The notes below the pieces were generated by a model. The model did no database searches. It was not told where the DNA came from and saw only the letters and a list, made by a program, of their open reading frames with translations. Below, piece after piece: positions 8,486 to 15,726 of a stretch of 64,000 bases of DNA. The stretch is taken from NCBI GenBank assembly GCA_964528425.1, contig CAZGTD010000003.1:1-64000 (forward strand), read 5' to 3'. The position numbers and the translations under genes are program-made. Position 1 is the stretch's first letter. Every line of letters starts with the position of its first letter. The stretch is from UBA3263 sp964528425 (GTDB taxonomy: Bacteria > Bacteroidota > Bacteroidia > Bacteroidales > Muribaculaceae).

Positions 8486-8501
8486 AAAATGCTTAAATTT
8501 G
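8469..8501 (+). promoter_or_regulatory. Promoter of the LysM gene (TTTG, N21, TAAATTTG)
   Basis: TTTG at 8469-8472 and TAAATTTG at 8494-8501 are separated by 21 bases. The ATG lies 16 bases beyond the -7 box, giving a very short leader. Confidence 0.7.
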
Positions 8502-8517
8502 CGCAAAATCTTCCAAC

Positions 8518-10026
8518 ATGACTAAAATTCGCCATATATTTTCGGCTATAGCCCTTTTTGTCGCGGCAAGCGCTGCGGCCGAAATCGACCTTCCAACTAA
8601 AGAAATCAACGGAAAAGTTGTTTATTATTACGAAGTTCCGGCAAAGGAGACTATATATTCGATAACCCGCAGGTTTAACGTTTCGCGCGAAGAATTGATT
8701 AGGCTGAATCCAAGCCTTATCGACGGCCTGCGCGCCGGGTCCACGCTAATTATCGCCGAGGTCTACACCCCCGAAGAGGAACCCGAGCCGGTTGAGGAAC
8801 CCGCTCAAGTTGATGAACCTGTACAAGTTGAGAAACGTGTCCAGGTTGAAGAACCGGTCCGGGTTGAGCAGCCGCAGGTAGTAGCCGTTGAGGTTGAAGA
8901 AACCTACCCCGCAGAAACTGCAGTTAAACCCGCTGTTGAAGAAAAGGTTGCCTCCCCTCTGCAGCAGCCGGCCGATAGTTCCGATTACGTTAACGTTGCC
9001 GCCATTCTGCCCTTTATGCTCAATAGCGACGGGATTACCCGCAATGCCCAGAATCAATTGAATTTTTACAGAGGAATGCTGCTGGCACTTAGCGAGCTGC
9101 CTGCCGGTGACGTTAAAATCAAGCTTACCGCGATTGACAGCGAGGCTTCAGTTGAAACCGTAGGGGCATTCGTTGCCTCGCCCGATTTCCAGGAACTTGA
9201 TTATATTATTGCCCCGAGCGATTCGCTGAGCATTGAGACCATAGCCACGGCCGCCGACACAACCGGGGCAACAGTATTGAACATGTTTGCCGTTAAGAAT
9301 GATGCTCACCAACGCCACGAATCTGTTCTGCAAGCAAATATTCCTCACGCGGAAATGTATGATGCCGCTATTGGTGGATTCATAAAAAATTTCCGGGCAA
9401 ATAAGATTTTGTTTCTTAACGCAACCGATATTCCGGCCGATAAGCAATCATTCGTAAGCCAGCTCAATACCGCTCTGGTCCACAACGGCATTCCGTGGGA
9501 AACAATTGACTATTCGGGCAAACTGACGTCAGCTCAGCTTGCCGACCTGCCTTTGCGCGACTATATTTTTGTGCCGACATCTTCTTCGCGTGAGGCCCTG
9601 ATGAAAATCATTCCCGCGCTGATTGAGTATAAAAACGCCAATCCGGGAATGAACGTCAGACTCTTCGGTTTTCCGGAATGGGTAGTTTTGCGCGGCGACA
9701 TTAAAGAAAACCTCCACCGGTTGAATGCAATGGTTTATTCGCGTTTTTCAACCGACCTTGACGGCAAAGACGTAGAAGCGGTCAATAATGCCTACCGCAA
9801 ATGGTTCGGCTCGGAACCGACATCATCCTTCCCCGACACAATGCTGCTCGGCTACGACACCATGGCCTGGATTATCAATTCGGCCGACAAGGGAATAGAA
9901 ACTCCTTATCGCGGCCTGCAGAATGCTTTCTCTATCATCGGAGTTAAGGATGGCGGCGACGTTAACAACGCGCTCTATTTCATAACTTTCGACGTCGACG
10001 GACGCATTAGCGCAACTACGTTGTGA
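8518..10026 (+). CDS. LysM protein with periplasmic-binding-protein-like domain
   Basis: Exported protein of 502 residues. A signal peptide (to about residue 21) is followed by one LysM repeat at roughly 33-80 (ETIYSITRRFNVSREELIRLNPSL). A Glu/Val/Pro-rich linker of repeated EEPxxVEEP units comes next (about 83-150), then a domain of about 340 residues resembling type-1 periplasmic binding proteins. LysM should hold it to peptidoglycan; the C-terminal domain may bind a small ligand or serve as a scaffold. It overlaps the next gene as GTGA and is probably co-expressed with that outer-membrane barrel. The ligand is unknown. Many Bacteroidales have this architecture. Confidence 0.85.
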   Translation: MTKIRHIFSAIALFVAASAAAEIDLPTKEINGKVVYYYEVPAKETIYSITRRFNVSREELIRLNPSLIDGLRAGSTLIIAEVYTPEEEPEPVEEPAQVDEPVQVEKRVQVEEPVRVEQPQVVAVEVEETYPAETAVKPAVEEKVASPLQQPADSSDYVNVAAILPFMLNSDGITRNAQNQLNFYRGMLLALSELPAGDVKIKLTAIDSEASVETVGAFVASPDFQELDYIIAPSDSLSIETIATAADTTGATVLNMFAVKNDAHQRHESVLQANIPHAEMYDAAIGGFIKNFRANKILFLNATDIPADKQSFVSQLNTALVHNGIPWETIDYSGKLTSAQLADLPLRDYIFVPTSSSREALMKIIPALIEYKNANPGMNVRLFGFPEWVVLRGDIKENLHRLNAMVYSRFSTDLDGKDVEAVNNAYRKWFGSEPTSSFPDTMLLGYDTMAWIINSADKGIETPYRGLQNAFSIIGVKDGGDVNNALYFITFDVDGRISATTL

Positions 10027-10703
10027 AGCAACTGCTCGTCTGTTTTATAATTGCGCTGACCGCATTGAGCGCCGGTGCGCAGCGTTACTACTCTCCTGAT
10101 TTTTCGGTCGGAGTCAGAGCCGGAGCATCTTTATCGAACATGGCATGGCAACCTTCAGTGCGTCAGTCAATGACCCCCGGCGTCATTGCCGGATTGACGT
10201 TGCGCTATACCGAAGAAAAATATTTCGGACTTATGGCCGACTTGGTGATAGTTCAACGCGGTTGGGCCGAAAAATTTGAAGAAAATCCCAAGCTGAATTA
10301 TCGGCGGCAGTTTACATATCTTCAGTTGCCGGTTATGACCCACATTTATTTCGGCAGTCAGAAATTCCGCGGATTTGTAAACTTGGGACCATCGGTCAGC
10401 TTTATGCTTCAGGACCGCATATCCTCTAATTTCAAATACAAAGATATTGCTCAGGTAAGCGACTTTCCCAAAAACCGGCGCACCGAACAGCTGGATATGG
10501 CCGTTTACCGTAAACTCGACTACGGCATAACCGGCGGGGCCGGTATCGAGTTTCGTATACGCCGCAAATATTCTTTAATGGTTGAAGGTCGCTATTATTT
10601 CGGCATAGCCAACGTTTTTTCCAGTAAACGCGGTGACACTTTCGGCGCCTCACGCAATAACTCCATCGAAATCACTGCGGCCTGGATGTTCCGTTTGAAA
10701 TAA
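10023..10703 (+). CDS. PorT-like outer-membrane beta-barrel protein
   Basis: Outer-membrane protein of 226 residues. The start is a GTG that overlaps the upstream stop (GTGA). A signal peptide ends near SAGAQR; the rest alternates hydrophobic and polar residues with Gly/aromatic turns (VGVRAGASLSNM, LNLGPSVSFML-like strands, MVEGRYYFGIANVF) and ends in an aromatic strand (IEITAAWMFRLK). This is the small eight-stranded barrel type annotated as porin-family or PorT-family. PorT of Porphyromonas acts in type IX secretion, but this family is broad, and with no other secretion genes nearby I would not assume that role. Confidence 0.8.
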   Translation: MKQLLVCFIIALTALSAGAQRYYSPDFSVGVRAGASLSNMAWQPSVRQSMTPGVIAGLTLRYTEEKYFGLMADLVIVQRGWAEKFEENPKLNYRRQFTYLQLPVMTHIYFGSQKFRGFVNLGPSVSFMLQDRISSNFKYKDIAQVSDFPKNRRTEQLDMAVYRKLDYGITGGAGIEFRIRRKYSLMVEGRYYFGIANVFSSKRGDTFGASRNNSIEITAAWMFRLK

Positions 10704-10739
10704 CAGCCCCCGCCCGGAAAAGTTAACAGGTGTTAATTA

Positions 10740-10748
10740 CCCCCCCCC
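10740..10748. repeat. Homopolymeric C tract (nine C) in intergenic region
   Basis: A run of nine C between the barrel gene and the DUF4488 gene, about 40 bases upstream of the latter's -33 element. Such tracts can slip during replication. It lies outside the core promoter and coding sequence, so an effect is uncertain. Confidence 0.7.
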
Positions 10749-10786
10749 ATTTTTAGTTAAAATATTATAAATCCGCAATTTAGCCC

Positions 10787-10816
10787 TTGTCAATGTAATA
10801 AATTAGAGTATATTTG
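10787..10816 (+). promoter_or_regulatory. DUF4488 gene promoter (TTG, N19, TATATTTG)
   Basis: TTG at 10787-10789 and TATATTTG at 10809-10816, 19 bases apart. The start codon is 35 bases past the box, giving a leader of about 30 bases. Confidence 0.75.
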
Positions 10817-10850
10817 CCATCGAAATATTAACCTCTAAATTCATTTTGTT

Positions 10851-11537
10851 ATGAGAAAGTTCATTGCTATGGCTATTGCCTTTGTTGGAATGATGATTCC
10901 GCAATGTTTCGCCGCTAACCCCGATGTTACAGGTACCTGGCGAATTACATGGGAAAACGGCGAACCGGCCGGTGATATAAATAACTACACTGAAAAAATT
11001 TATTCCGGCGACGGTAAATTTTATGTTATCATGTCTCTCCGCAAAAGCGATAATGTTTATGGCAGAACAGTAGTTCAGCGGGGCGACTGGGAAATGGTTA
11101 ACGACAGTACCATCGTAGAAAAATGTGAATTTGGCAACAAAGGCTACGTTGGACTTCACTACAAGCTTGCCGACAGCAATACCATGGTAGAAACTTTTAT
11201 GTATAAGAATAATCTTGACAAAGTCTACATTCAGAAGCTGGAACGGGCTGATGGAGCACCCGTTGCGCAACAGAGGAGCACTTCGGGCAAGGTAAAATAC
11301 TACACAACCGACAACGAAATACCCGGCGTGGGCTCTTTCGGCCCGACCGACGGTTTGGTTTACTTCATCGGCGACACCCGCTACAGCGATTTCAAAGATT
11401 TTAAGGCTGCCTGCCCCGAGGCTTCGAAGATTGAATCGTTCAGCGTATTGAAAGACAGGTCAGCTTGCGAAATGCTCACCGAAGAAGAAAAAGCAGCCGG
11501 CAAAAACGGCATCTTTATCGTCAAACTCAAAGAATAA
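10851..11537 (+). CDS. Exported DUF4488-domain protein
   Basis: A 228-residue exported protein. The signal peptide (MRKFIAMAIAFVGMM...CFAAN) is cleaved near residue 22. The mature region begins with the lipocalin-like opening VTGTWRITW and continues with short beta strands containing GDGKFYVIMS, VVQRGDWEMVNDSTI and YKLADSNTMVETF. This matches DUF4488, a Bacteroidales family of unknown function with a predicted lipocalin-like barrel. A second part from about residue 140 looks like a separate alpha/beta segment. It is monocistronic: its own promoter lies upstream and a strong terminator follows the stop. Confidence 0.82.
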   Translation: MRKFIAMAIAFVGMMIPQCFAANPDVTGTWRITWENGEPAGDINNYTEKIYSGDGKFYVIMSLRKSDNVYGRTVVQRGDWEMVNDSTIVEKCEFGNKGYVGLHYKLADSNTMVETFMYKNNLDKVYIQKLERADGAPVAQQRSTSGKVKYYTTDNEIPGVGSFGPTDGLVYFIGDTRYSDFKDFKAACPEASKIESFSVLKDRSACEMLTEEEKAAGKNGIFIVKLKE

Positions 11538-11554
11538 ATAATTTCCACTCCTTT

Positions 11555-11584
11555 AAATACCTGCTGTTAAGCAGGTATTTTTTT
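11555..11584 (+). terminator. Intrinsic terminator, partly bidirectional
   Basis: A 10-bp stem (AAATACCTGC / GCAGGTATTT) with a six-base loop is followed by a T run on the plus strand. It ends the DUF4488 transcript, and its T tract overlaps the stop codon of the convergent usp gene. Confidence 0.9.
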
Positions 11585-12710
11585 ATACCGGAACCACCAG
11601 CAGAGGGAGGTCGACCTGGAAAAGAAGCCGATGGGCCGCACCGGGATTGAATAGACGCGCAAGGATGTTTTTACGACGCGAGGGCAAAACCACCAATTGC
11701 GCATTCTCAAGCTCAAGGCGACGCGATGATTTGTTGTGCTGAACAACTGAAAAACGGTAACGCGGAAAATGAGCCGAGCAATATTCCATTAACGCGCGAC
11801 GGGCAGCATCGTTTGTCGACATTGAGTAGCGGTCGTTAGGCATACAAATCACCTTGATTTCAGGCTCGGCATCCTTAGGGAGCAGCCGGCTCAGCGCATC
11901 AAGCACCAAAAAGTCTTCCTGCTCGAGATGCGACAAAAGGGCAATATTATTTACCTCCGACAGATCCGTCAATTTCGAATCTTCTGGAATAGTAAGTGCC
12001 TGAATCCGACAGCTGTTGAGAACCTCGGCGGTTATGCTGCCGGCAAGGTCGAGAGCTTTTTTGGCAACGGCACGCGACCCCATAACAAGCAGCCTTACTT
12101 CGGAATGATCCTTTATATATTGTCCGATAGCCTCTTCCGGCAGACCTTGAACTATAACGGTTGAAAACCTCACCGCCGGGAGCTCACCGCGCTTTATTTC
12201 AGCACGCAAAAGGTTAGCGAGTTTGCGCATTTCCGTTCCGGCCGTTTGGGCCAGTTCTACCGAAACCTCAACCGAACCGGCATCGGAAGTTGCAGAATCG
12301 AGGGTTAGCGAGTTGCTGAGGTTCATCAGAGGATTACCGCGGGGCACCAAAAAGGAGTGTAACAACACCACCCTATCGGCGACTCCGGTTTCAGACGCCA
12401 TGCGCAATGCAATGCGTGCGGCCGCAACCGACTTATCAGTAAAATCAACGGGAACGAGAATCGTGTGGTTATCGTCGGTAGCACCAGCCGCGTCGGACCG
12501 CACAAAAATTTCGGGATTTTCAATTACCCTCAAGGCCAGCGGTAGATCGCTTTCGCTAATCCGGACTCTTACACCGGCCGACAACACGGGCGACGAAAGG
12601 TTAACGTTTTGCAAGGTGGCCGCAACGCCTTCGCGTTCGAGCAGGTCGCGTAACTGCGAGGCCTTGTCGAACGTGTGTATAGCAACTGTTATAAGTCTAT
12701 CGTTATCCAC
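11583..12710 (-). CDS. Universal-stress protein with N-terminal DUF2007-like domain
   Basis: Cytoplasmic protein of 375 residues. The first 70 residues (ITVAIHTFDKASQLRDLLE) resemble DUF2007, a small signalling fold. Two UspA-like domains follow, the first opening with TILVPVDFTDKS near residue 103. The usual ATP-binding GX2GX9GS/T motif is degenerate in the first Usp domain (MGSRAVAKKALDLAGS) and not visible in the second, so nucleotide binding is doubtful. The start is GTG; no later Met leaves the N-terminal domain intact. It sits only 11 bases past the T run of an intrinsic terminator, suggesting expression by read-through. Role: probably stress adaptation, by family inference only. Confidence 0.8.
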   Translation of the reverse strand: MDNDRLITVAIHTFDKASQLRDLLEREGVAATLQNVNLSSPVLSAGVRVRISESDLPLALRVIENPEIFVRSDAAGATDDNHTILVPVDFTDKSVAAARIALRMASETGVADRVVLLHSFLVPRGNPLMNLSNSLTLDSATSDAGSVEVSVELAQTAGTEMRKLANLLRAEIKRGELPAVRFSTVIVQGLPEEAIGQYIKDHSEVRLLVMGSRAVAKKALDLAGSITAEVLNSCRIQALTIPEDSKLTDLSEVNNIALLSHLEQEDFLVLDALSRLLPKDAEPEIKVICMPNDRYSMSTNDAARRALMEYCSAHFPRYRFSVVQHNKSSRRLELENAQLVVLPSRRKNILARLFNPGAAHRLLFQVDLPLLVVPV

Positions 12711-12721
12711 TAAATATCTTC

Positions 12722-12753
12722 AAAAAAAGCGGAGGCTCCGAAAACCTCCGCTT
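12722..12753 (-). terminator. Intrinsic terminator between the 83-aa gene and usp
   Basis: On the minus strand a 9-bp stem (AAGCGGAGG / CCTCCGCTT) is followed by seven T. It lies directly after the 83-residue protein gene and directly before the usp GTG, so it may act as an attenuator rather than a simple end. Confidence 0.88.
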
Positions 12754-12768
12754 AAAAGATTCTGCTTT

Positions 12769-13020
12769 TTACTTTTCTTCGGCGAGGATTTCAAGAGCCA
12801 TATCGTAAATGGTAGTATCGTCGAGAACAACGATGCCGCCATCAGGGCCCGGTTCGATGTGAACGCCATGATTTTTACCGAATTCGTAGTTACTGCCGCC
12901 GAAATAGTTGCGAACAGTCTGAACGGTTATGTTGAGTTTATCAGCGATGCGGTGCATGGAGCCGTCGGGCAGGGAATCCTTGAGTTGACGGAGCTCGTTG
13001 AATGTGATGGTCTTGCTCAT
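12769..13020 (-). CDS. Small putative DNA-binding protein, 83 residues
   Basis: Protein of 83 residues. The first half reads like a helix-turn-helix: FNELRQLKDSLPDGSMHRIADKLNITVQTVRNYF contains the IADKLNIT-VQTVRNYF helix pair typical of recognition helices. The second half is a short acidic tail around a glycine-rich turn. I infer a compact transcription regulator or nucleoid factor; small proteins of this type are widespread in Bacteroidales. The upstream 129-base gap has only a weak -7-like match (TAACTTTA). A strong terminator follows the gene. Confidence 0.8.
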   Translation of the reverse strand: MSKTITFNELRQLKDSLPDGSMHRIADKLNITVQTVRNYFGGSNYEFGKNHGVHIEPGPDGGIVVLDDTTIYDMALEILAEEK

Positions 13021-13149
13021 GATAACGGATATTTTAAGTAATGGGGGTTAAATATATAGCGTAAAGTTAGGGATAAATTACGAGCTGACAAAATAAATGA
13101 GCAAGTAGTTTTTATGTTTTACAACATATTAAACTTAAATGTCTGAATG

Positions 13150-13914
13150 TTAGATAATTTCTATTGCATCAGACGGAATCCACGCACGATGCTCGGAGTC
13201 AACGCGGACATCAAACCAGGTTTTATCGGCTCCCGCAATGGAGTCGATAATGGTAACTTTGGTACCCTCATGGAGCAGCAGGGCTTCTTCGCTGCGGTCT
13301 TTGGGCGTGCGGGGAGTGGTTGATAAAATCACCGACGGAGCGGTAACCACCGCACTGCTACCACCGGCGACCCTACGGGCCGAGCGGACGCCGAGAATAT
13401 TAGCCAGCACGCAAATTATCAGAAGAACGCCTGCACCAAAAAATCCGGTTTTGCGCAACATAACGGCGGAACTGAAAAAATAGAGCAACACTCCCCCAAG
13501 AGCAAGCACAAATGCACCCAAAGCAATCCACGCCCATGAGTCGGGATGAAAACGTCCGGCAACATTATCGACCGTGCCGCCGATTAACCCTGCCTGAGGT
13601 TCAATTCTATCAACCGTTTTTGAATTTACAAATTCAAGGTTGTCGATAATATCGCTATTTGTGGGGTCCAGACGCAATGCGCGCTCATAGCTGACGATGG
13701 CCATGCCCAACAATCCGGCCCGATAATATGCATTGCCGAGATTGTAATATCTATCGGCCGACGGACCGAGAGAGTCAATCGAAGCCTCATAGAGCGCGGC
13801 GGCATTAAGGAAATCATCGGCAAGATAGGCCGAATCAGCACGTTCAATAATGCCGGCACTGAGCCCGAATGCGCTGCAAACGGCAGTCAACATTAGTATA
13901 GCAAATTTCTTCAT
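13150..13914 (-). CDS. batE: BatE: TPR membrane protein with SH3-like tail
   Basis: Last gene of the Bat operon, 254 residues. It has a signal peptide (to about residue 20), a TPR region at about 25-100 (ALYEASIDSLG, YNLGNAYYRAGLLGMAIVSYERAL), two hydrophobic segments near 130-180 and a C-terminal bacterial SH3-like domain (about 205-254, TKVTIIDSIAGADKTWFDVRV). In Bacteroides, Bat proteins contribute to aerotolerance; the molecular mechanism is unsettled. The TPRs probably sit in the periplasm and contact BatC or BatD. The start overlaps the batD stop by four bases (ATGA). Confidence 0.9.
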   Translation of the reverse strand: MKKFAILMLTAVCSAFGLSAGIIERADSAYLADDFLNAAALYEASIDSLGPSADRYYNLGNAYYRAGLLGMAIVSYERALRLDPTNSDIIDNLEFVNSKTVDRIEPQAGLIGGTVDNVAGRFHPDSWAWIALGAFVLALGGVLLYFFSSAVMLRKTGFFGAGVLLIICVLANILGVRSARRVAGGSSAVVTAPSVILSTTPRTPKDRSEEALLLHEGTKVTIIDSIAGADKTWFDVRVDSEHRAWIPSDAIEII

Positions 13915-15716
13915 TTTAAATTTTCAATGGAGTTGATGATTTCGCGCGCTGCGGCAAACGACTGGTCGGCAGCGCCGGAGGTTTGGGGAGTGTAGCGCGC
14001 CATTTCGCAATCATTTAGCAAAGAGTGTAAATTGCCTATAAGCTCAGGCGATGCACCGCGCGCGGCAAGTGCCTCCGAAATGGAATCACGGCTGAGCTGC
14101 GATGCAGGCAGACCGAATTTATCCGACAGATAGCTCTGCATTGCTCGCAACAATTCGGCATAGAAGCCATCGAGGTTCTTTGCTCGCAAGAGCTTGCCGG
14201 CCTTGTTGAGGCGGCGGCGGGCAACCTTGCCGGCCTGCCGAAGTTTGCGGGCTTCGGGATCGGCATTGCGGCGGCGCCACATTACAAACATAATTGCGCC
14301 CGCAACAACCAGCAAAAGCGGATATACAGACCAATACAACGCCGACTGCGACATAAAGCCGCCGCGAGCAGCGGGAGCGCTGGCATTCGGGCGAATATGG
14401 TGAATATCGGTATTTTTTGCCTTAATATCTTGCTTACCGCCAACTGCGGTTGCGCTTACATTGGCACCCTTCTTAACATCAATTTCATATCCGTCAACAG
14501 GAATAGTAACATATTGCCCGCTCGTTGGGTCAAAATAACTGAAGTCGAAGCCACCGATTATGAATTTGCCAACCGATTGAGGAACGAAAGTATATTCAAT
14601 GGTTTCCGTTCCGGTCATATTCGCACCCGAAACGCGTGCTGAATTGTCAACCGAAGGCTCGTAAACCTCGAATTCCGACGGGAAATCAACTTGCGGCACA
14701 TTGAGGAATTTTATATTACCGGTTCCTTCTATCGTATAGATAATCGAGGCCGCGTCGTTGGTTTTAAACGTGTTTCCAACAAGTTTTGACGATGCGCGGA
14801 ATCTGCCCACCGCACCGTTGAACCCGGCAGGCTTAGGTTCGGGAAGAGCCTTGACGGTCAAGGTTGTTGACCGCGGTTTGAGTTTAACATCTCGACTTTC
14901 CATCGAGGGCCTGTAGCCGAAAAAGTCTTGCACATAGGTCTGGCGATAGGCTCGCGCCGTGTATTCACCGCCATTAAGAGTAATAGTGCCGGCACGTTGC
15001 GGATACAGCAATGCGCGATAAACGACTGCTGAATACATTTGTCGGCCGCCAACATTTTCAGAGCGCCACTCAATATTCTGGGGCATTCCGAGGCTTTCAA
15101 TCAGGCAGCCGTCGAAGGTCGGTAACGCCGAAGTCGACAGACCTTCAACCTGTTGATTAGATGAATATAGCTTTATAGATGCTTCAACAGCCTGCTGCTC
15201 ATAAACGCTCGATTGCGAAACCACTACGCGCATGAAGAGTTCGTCGGGACCAATTTCAAAATTTGCGCCCGGAGCGGGACGCGAAGCGGAAGCACCGCCT
15301 CCCCCGCCCTGTTGAGCCGGTTGCCCTGCGGATACCGTAAACTGCCCCGGTTGGGTCGAATACTGTTTGCCGTTGACGGTTACGGTGACTGCCGGTACCT
15401 TTACTGTTCCTTCTTCATCGGCCAGATAGGTGAAGGTATATGACTTGGTTTCCGAACGTTGCATTCGGCCATTTATAATCGAAATCGAGGACGAAGTCGA
15501 AGTGCCGGGGCCACCGACAAACGAACATCCGCTAAGGCTAAAGGCCTTGGGAGGCTGCACGTTACCATCGGGGTTATTAACGGTAACGGCAATAGTGAAA
15601 CGCTGGCCCACACGCGCCCCGCGGGGCAGCGAAATCTCGACCGAAGTCTGCGCCATAGCTGCGGCAACAGTCGCCGCGGCAACAATAATGAAGATGAATA
15701 TTCTGCGGAGTGCCAT
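13911..15716 (-). CDS. batD: BatD: large periplasmic protein anchored by one helix
   Basis: Protein of 601 residues with an N-terminal signal peptide. Repeated immunoglobulin-like beta domains follow (VEISLPRGARVGQRFTIAV, later TLTVKALPEPKPAGFNGAVG, FRASSKLVGN), with a Gly/Ala-rich linker near residue 140. One transmembrane helix lies near 455-475 (YPLLLVVAGAIMFVMW), and a basic cytoplasmic tail of about 125 residues contains helices (FYAELLRAMQSYLSDKFG). This matches BatD/oxygen-tolerance proteins. It sits ten bases after the fused batBC gene and overlaps batE. It is likely the periplasmic scaffold of the Bat complex. Confidence 0.92.
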   Translation of the reverse strand: MALRRIFIFIIVAAATVAAAMAQTSVEISLPRGARVGQRFTIAVTVNNPDGNVQPPKAFSLSGCSFVGGPGTSTSSSISIINGRMQRSETKSYTFTYLADEEGTVKVPAVTVTVNGKQYSTQPGQFTVSAGQPAQQGGGGGASASRPAPGANFEIGPDELFMRVVVSQSSVYEQQAVEASIKLYSSNQQVEGLSTSALPTFDGCLIESLGMPQNIEWRSENVGGRQMYSAVVYRALLYPQRAGTITLNGGEYTARAYRQTYVQDFFGYRPSMESRDVKLKPRSTTLTVKALPEPKPAGFNGAVGRFRASSKLVGNTFKTNDAASIIYTIEGTGNIKFLNVPQVDFPSEFEVYEPSVDNSARVSGANMTGTETIEYTFVPQSVGKFIIGGFDFSYFDPTSGQYVTIPVDGYEIDVKKGANVSATAVGGKQDIKAKNTDIHHIRPNASAPAARGGFMSQSALYWSVYPLLLVVAGAIMFVMWRRRNADPEARKLRQAGKVARRRLNKAGKLLRAKNLDGFYAELLRAMQSYLSDKFGLPASQLSRDSISEALAARGASPELIGNLHSLLNDCEMARYTPQTSGAADQSFAAAREIINSIENLK

Positions 15717-15726
15717 AACTTATCAA

